Virus record (IMG/VR): IMGVR_UViG_3300031951_000833
Location: 1-30,745 of that record
Length of the DNA stretch: 30,745 nucleotides
Source of the DNA: a virus
Reading direction: 5' to 3' (one strand)
A program made the position numbers and the translations under genes. The number at the start of each line of letters is the position of its first letter. Within the stretch, counting starts at the first letter, position 1. Below the pieces are notes generated by a model that saw nothing but the letters and a program-made list of their open reading frames with translations, did no database searches and was not told the origin of the DNA. Positions 28,242 to 30,745 of this stretch are shown here, one piece after another.

Positions 28242-28592
28242 TTAGTCGTATATACTAGAAATAGAACCGCCCGCAACTACTAAGCGCCCTTCTTCTATTA
28301 AATTAAGTCCGTTTGTATTCGTGTTTTCGTCTACTATAATAGGGTCTACGCTTTCGTAAACCTTGTAAGTATATTGCCCGCGAATAAGCGTAAGGTCTAC
28401 GCCTTCTTCTAAGGTGAATAGGTTGTATCTATTTGGAAAACTAGACGTGTCAGCACCAACCCAAAAAACAGGCTCGGTAGCGGTGTTAAATTCACCCTCA
28501 AACACGAACAAATAATAAGGGTCTACGATTGTAGTAACTTCCGTAAGCGTTAAAGCAAAGGTGTTGACTTCGTCCTTTTGAATGTAAACCAT
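28242..28592 (-). CDS. Small beta-rich structural protein
   Basis: The product is 116 residues. It is beta-rich with an N-terminal strand NTFALTLTEVTTI, then YLFVFEGEFNT, and a segment RYNLFTLEEGVDLTLIRGQYTYKVYES before EEGRLVVAG. I know such proteins from Bacteroidota phage structural regions, but they have no assigned role; a decoration or collar protein is possible. The start carries the TTTAATATTGTTATG motif and it follows the terminator after the tail tube gene. Confidence 0.6.
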   Translation of the reverse strand: MVYIQKDEVNTFALTLTEVTTIVDPYYLFVFEGEFNTATEPVFWVGADTSSFPNRYNLFTLEEGVDLTLIRGQYTYKVYESVDPIIVDENTNTNGLNLIEEGRLVVAGGSISSIYD

Positions 28593-28604
28593 AACAATAT
28601 TAAA
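28590..28604 (-). promoter_or_regulatory. Late-gene start motif before small structural protein
   Basis: TTTAATATTGTTATG on the minus strand, ending in the ATG at 28592. It lies 23 bases after the hairpin of the terminator behind the tail tube gene, where a new transcript may need to begin. Confidence 0.55.
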
Positions 28605-28627
28605 TTAAATTACGGACTTGTTCAAAT

Positions 28628-28652
28628 AGAAAACCCCCTACAATGAGGGGGC
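28628..28652 (-). terminator. Intrinsic terminator after tail tube gene
   Basis: CCCCCT and AGGGGG form a 6-bp stem with a 6-base loop, followed by TTTTCT on the minus strand. It lies 25 bases after the tail tube stop and before the motif of the next gene. Being inside a late operon, it would lower the readthrough to the genes behind it. Confidence 0.7.
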
Positions 28653-28676
28653 TAACTATTCTATGAAACGTAAGAA

Positions 28677-29192
28677 TTAAAGTAAAAGACCAGCGATAAT
28701 AGTAGGGTCTACTTCGTAAGCTAGTGTTTCGTTTTCAGCAACCAAAGTAAGTGAATACTTAGAGCCGTCCGCACGGGTAGTTCCTGAACCTTCGCCGTAA
28801 GCTGAAACTTGCAAGTAAGGGAAGTACCAATATTTGCCGTTTGCGTCACCGATTACCGCGTTCAAGTACTGCTGGCCCGAACCTAATACTTTAATAGCGC
28901 GGCTTTTTTCTTGGTCGCGTCTGTGAAAAACTAAGTTAATAGTTTGAGTAACGTAAGAAGACCCGTTTACTAAGTCAATAGTTCCGTCTTCGGTGTAGTT
29001 ACTAGTGTTTCTTTTGAACTCAAGTTCAACATATGGAGAGGTGTGCGTAATAGCAGTTACTTCCCAATTCGTTCCCGTTTCGAGTGTAGTAATTCCCGTA
29101 ATGTTGTCTTGTTGGTTGATTAATAGGGTGTAAATACCACCGCTATTATTGTCGCATGATTTTAGAATTTCTTCTAGTGTAGCACAAGCCAT
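28677..29192 (-). CDS. Probable major tail tube protein
   Basis: The product is 171 residues. An N-terminal CATLEEILKSCDNNSGGIYTL lead is followed by beta strands (ISSITHT-like alternation), then YVELEFKRNTSNYTED, a central LVFHRRDQEKSRAIKV helix, and a C-terminal domain with AYGEGSGTTRADGSKYSLTL. This order, with a DANGKYW loop, resembles tail tube proteins of Bacteroidota siphoviruses. It follows the capsid gene and is flanked by terminators, consistent with high-level, separate expression. No other tail tube candidate is evident in the genome. Confidence 0.6.
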   Translation of the reverse strand: MACATLEEILKSCDNNSGGIYTLLINQQDNITGITTLETGTNWEVTAITHTSPYVELEFKRNTSNYTEDGTIDLVNGSSYVTQTINLVFHRRDQEKSRAIKVLGSGQQYLNAVIGDANGKYWYFPYLQVSAYGEGSGTTRADGSKYSLTLVAENETLAYEVDPTIIAGLLL

Positions 29193-29213
29193 TTTGATAA
29201 GTTTTATTTAGTT

Positions 29214-29243
29214 AAAAAAAAGGGCGGCGTTTTATGGCCGCCC
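29214..29243 (-). terminator. Strong intrinsic terminator after capsid gene
   Basis: GGGCGGC and GCCGCCC form a perfect 7-bp GC stem around an 8-base loop, followed on the minus strand by a run of eight T. It lies just downstream of the capsid stop codon. It should end or strongly reduce transcription behind the most abundant structural gene. Confidence 0.85.
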
Positions 29244-29270
29244 CGTATGTTTTTAAATTGTCGTTAACGA

Positions 29271-30200
29271 TTAGTCGAAACAAACGTTGTACATAACAAT
29301 TTGGTCAGGGTTCGTATAGTGGAAACCAGCTTTGAGGTTCGCACGTGTACGGATGTAAGGCTCAGCTACTGAGTCAGAAAGGTTAACTGCTTTCAAAGCT
29401 TTAGAGTCACCTTCAGCATCAAAACTATAAATAAGATCGGTCTTTAACGCAAGCACCATAGTGTTAACAGGCATACCCTCAGCGAGAACAATTTTAATTC
29501 CTAAGAAAGTAGGTGCAAGCGGGGCAGTAACGTAAGTCAATGTGTTACCTGAAGCGGCAGCAATTTGGTAGTTTACGAATACGTCAGAAGAAACGAACAA
29601 ACGAAGGTCAGCACGCTTAGATTGAACTGCAGTAGGTGAAGCTTGAAGTACAGCTGTCATTTGAGCCAATACGTTAGACGAAGTAACAGCACCACCATAA
29701 ACTCCGTTTACTGCGTTGTCAGCACACAATTTTTTAATGTAGCCGTCACACAAAGAAAGAACGTCGTCTTGGCTAGCGGTATCACCTTGCCAACGGATTA
29801 ACTCTAGGTCTTGTCCGATTTTACCAGCCATTTCAGTCCAGTAGTAAGACATGAAAGAAGCTACAGAAAAGTCGCCGTTAGAACCTTGTGCCATTTGCAA
29901 AGCTAAAAATGATTGCTCTAGATCGAACTGACAAATTTGGCTCATCGCTGAGAGGGCACACACATCAATGTCAACAGCGTCAAGGTTGTCTGTAGGTGCA
30001 GCAAAGTTACAAGTAGAAGGCGCTAAGATGTTACCGAAAGTAACGTTCGCTAATTTAGTAGCCGACTTAATGCCAGGCAAAGTACGATAGTTATCAGCGA
30101 TGTCCTCAGTTAAATAAGCACGGCTGTAAAACTCGTCTGGGTTAGGACATAACAACGCGTTTGTGTCTACGTCCAAGTCAAATTTAAGGTTTCTAATCAT
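29271..30200 (-). CDS. Major capsid protein (HK97-like fold)
   Basis: The product is 309 residues, the usual size for HK97-fold capsids. The N-terminal ~60 residues (residues 1-12 MIRNLKFDLDVD) lead into a helical stretch (AMSQICQFDLEQSFLALQMA) like the long spine helix. Later segments include MAGKIGQDLELIRWQGDTAS, VQSKRADLRLFVSSDVFVNY and LGIKIVLAEGMPVNTMVLAL, and a final IRTRANLKAGFHYTNPDQIV strand region, all typical of HK97 capsids. It follows the protease gene after 30 bases and is followed by a strong terminator. Codons differ from the neighbours, as expected for high expression. Confidence 0.8.
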   Translation of the reverse strand: MIRNLKFDLDVDTNALLCPNPDEFYSRAYLTEDIADNYRTLPGIKSATKLANVTFGNILAPSTCNFAAPTDNLDAVDIDVCALSAMSQICQFDLEQSFLALQMAQGSNGDFSVASFMSYYWTEMAGKIGQDLELIRWQGDTASQDDVLSLCDGYIKKLCADNAVNGVYGGAVTSSNVLAQMTAVLQASPTAVQSKRADLRLFVSSDVFVNYQIAAASGNTLTYVTAPLAPTFLGIKIVLAEGMPVNTMVLALKTDLIYSFDAEGDSKALKAVNLSDSVAEPYIRTRANLKAGFHYTNPDQIVMYNVCFD

Positions 30201-30230
30201 TGGTGTTGGTTTTTATTTTGTTTTTAATTG

Positions 30231-30745
30231 TTACTTGTTTGATGCGCGGAACGCTTTGAATCTGTCGAAAGCTGACATTTTTGTTTCTTTCGCTAGTTCC
30301 ATTTCGTCTTCGACTTCTTCTTTAACTACGCCGAGTTCTTCGATTTGGTTTTTAAGGTCTGCAACCATTCCGATGATAGCTTTTTCGCGTTCTTCGATTA
30401 ATGGCATAACGATAGCTAAGATAGCCTCAGTGTCAGCGACAGGGTCGATAGCCATTTCAGTAGCTACTTCTTCTTCTACGACTTCTTCTTCGGTTACGCT
30501 TGTGTCTTCCATAGCTACTTCTTCGGTAACTTCTTCAGTTACTTCAGTCATTTCGACTTCTTCTTTTTCTACTTCTTTAATTTCGACTACTTGGCCGTCC
30601 TTAACTACGTAGATTTTACCTTCAATAAGGTGTTCTCCGTCTGGGAAATTCATGTTATATTTAGTTAATTGGTTACTTAATTTCATTCCCAAAAAACCCT
30701 CGATGCTAAAGCCTAGTTGTTCGTCTTTTACTAGTTTATTGTAGT
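30231..30745 (-). CDS. XkdF-like protease, C-terminal part with scaffold-like acidic tail
   Basis: This is the other part of the gene that starts at 589; bases 30623-30745 duplicate 1-123. The frame continues without interruption from the Ser169 region (GFSIEG) through the LGMKLSNQLTKYNMNFPDGE segment. Behind the protease domain lies a long Glu/Val-rich stretch (EKEEVEMTEVTEEVTEEV and similar), then a helix with EEREKAIIGMVADLKNQIEELG. It ends in a basic segment (SAFDRFKAFRASNK). This looks like a scaffold domain fused to the protease, which would be cleaved off during head maturation. The upstream end cannot be seen in this copy. Confidence 0.7.
   Translation of the reverse strand, partial: YNKLVKDEQLGFSIEGFLGMKLSNQLTKYNMNFPDGEHLIEGKIYVVKDGQVVEIKEVEKEEVEMTEVTEEVTEEVAMEDTSVTEEEVVEEEVATEMAIDPVADTEAILAIVMPLIEEREKAIIGMVADLKNQIEELGVVKEEVEDEMELAKETKMSAFDRFKAFRASNK
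30623..30745. repeat. Terminal direct repeat, right copy (contig overlap)
   Basis: This is the second copy of bases 1-123. The single mismatch (A at 30627 against T at 5) changes a leucine codon silently (CTT against CTA) in the protease gene, so it may reflect population variation or an assembly-end error. The matching begins right at base 1, as expected when an assembler stops on a closed circle. Confidence 0.9.

Noticed and set aside
30163-30612. Long serine/threonine-rich open frame on the plus strand
   Set aside because: It is the antisense image of the Glu-rich repeats of the protease tail; low complexity creates the frame.
1-30745. tRNA genes, CRISPR arrays, insertion sequences, integrase or attachment site
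   Set aside because: No cloverleaf-like stretch, regular spaced repeats, transposase or recombinase motif was seen on reading both strands; a dedicated tRNA search could still find a degenerate one.

Overview
This window is an essentially complete genome of a tailed phage, most likely a siphovirus of a Bacteroidota host and probably a flavobacterium. The first 123 bases recur at the end with one difference, so the contig closes into a circle of about 30,622 bp, and the gene cut by the window ends (a capsid maturation protease) becomes one continuous reading frame across the join. The host guess rests on promoter elements of the Bacteroidota type (TAnnTTTG, once with TTTG 19 nt upstream), the absence of Shine-Dalgarno sequences, and structural proteins of the kind carried by flavobacterial phages. 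I see no integrase, no classical repressor, no tRNA and no CRISPR array, so a lytic life style is likely.

Nearly all genes are on the minus strand and are read from high to low coordinates. The early operon starts at a promoter near 23650 and runs to a terminator near 14900. It encodes small proteins, a DnaA domain IV-like protein, a replisome-organiser-like protein, a RecA/DnaB-type ATPase, a methyltransferase-like protein, a zinc-finger protein, a Mom-like DNA-modification protein, NinG, an ERF annealing protein, a YqaJ-type exonuclease, and a small protein with an SSB-like acidic tail. A middle block (14840 to 13088) holds a small membrane protein, a sigma-factor-like protein and short unknown genes. 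It leads into the terminase genes, two large tail or baseplate proteins, the tape measure protein, a repeat protein, the receptor-binding fibre and a neck protein, ending at 1914.

Two overlapping genes at 629-1931 are the only plus-strand genes. They may be tail assembly chaperones. Divergent from them, and wrapping through the contig ends, the second late block runs: protease with scaffold-like tail, major capsid protein, tail tube, small structural protein, portal, connector, holin, YkuD-like endolysin, u-spanin and metallophosphoesterase. It ends at a terminator near 23880, next to the early promoter.

The most notable items are: an AT-rich cassette at about 17953-20007 with a Mom-like protein fused to a putative DNA-recognition domain beside a DPFG-type methyltransferase; a possible RNA pseudoknot and terminator in the leader of the gene at 21757; a 15-base start-site motif (TTTAATATNGTTATG) repeated before six late genes, in a phage that encodes its own sigma-like factor; and a compact lysis cassette with a u-spanin. 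All functions are read from sequence motifs and context only; no database search was possible.
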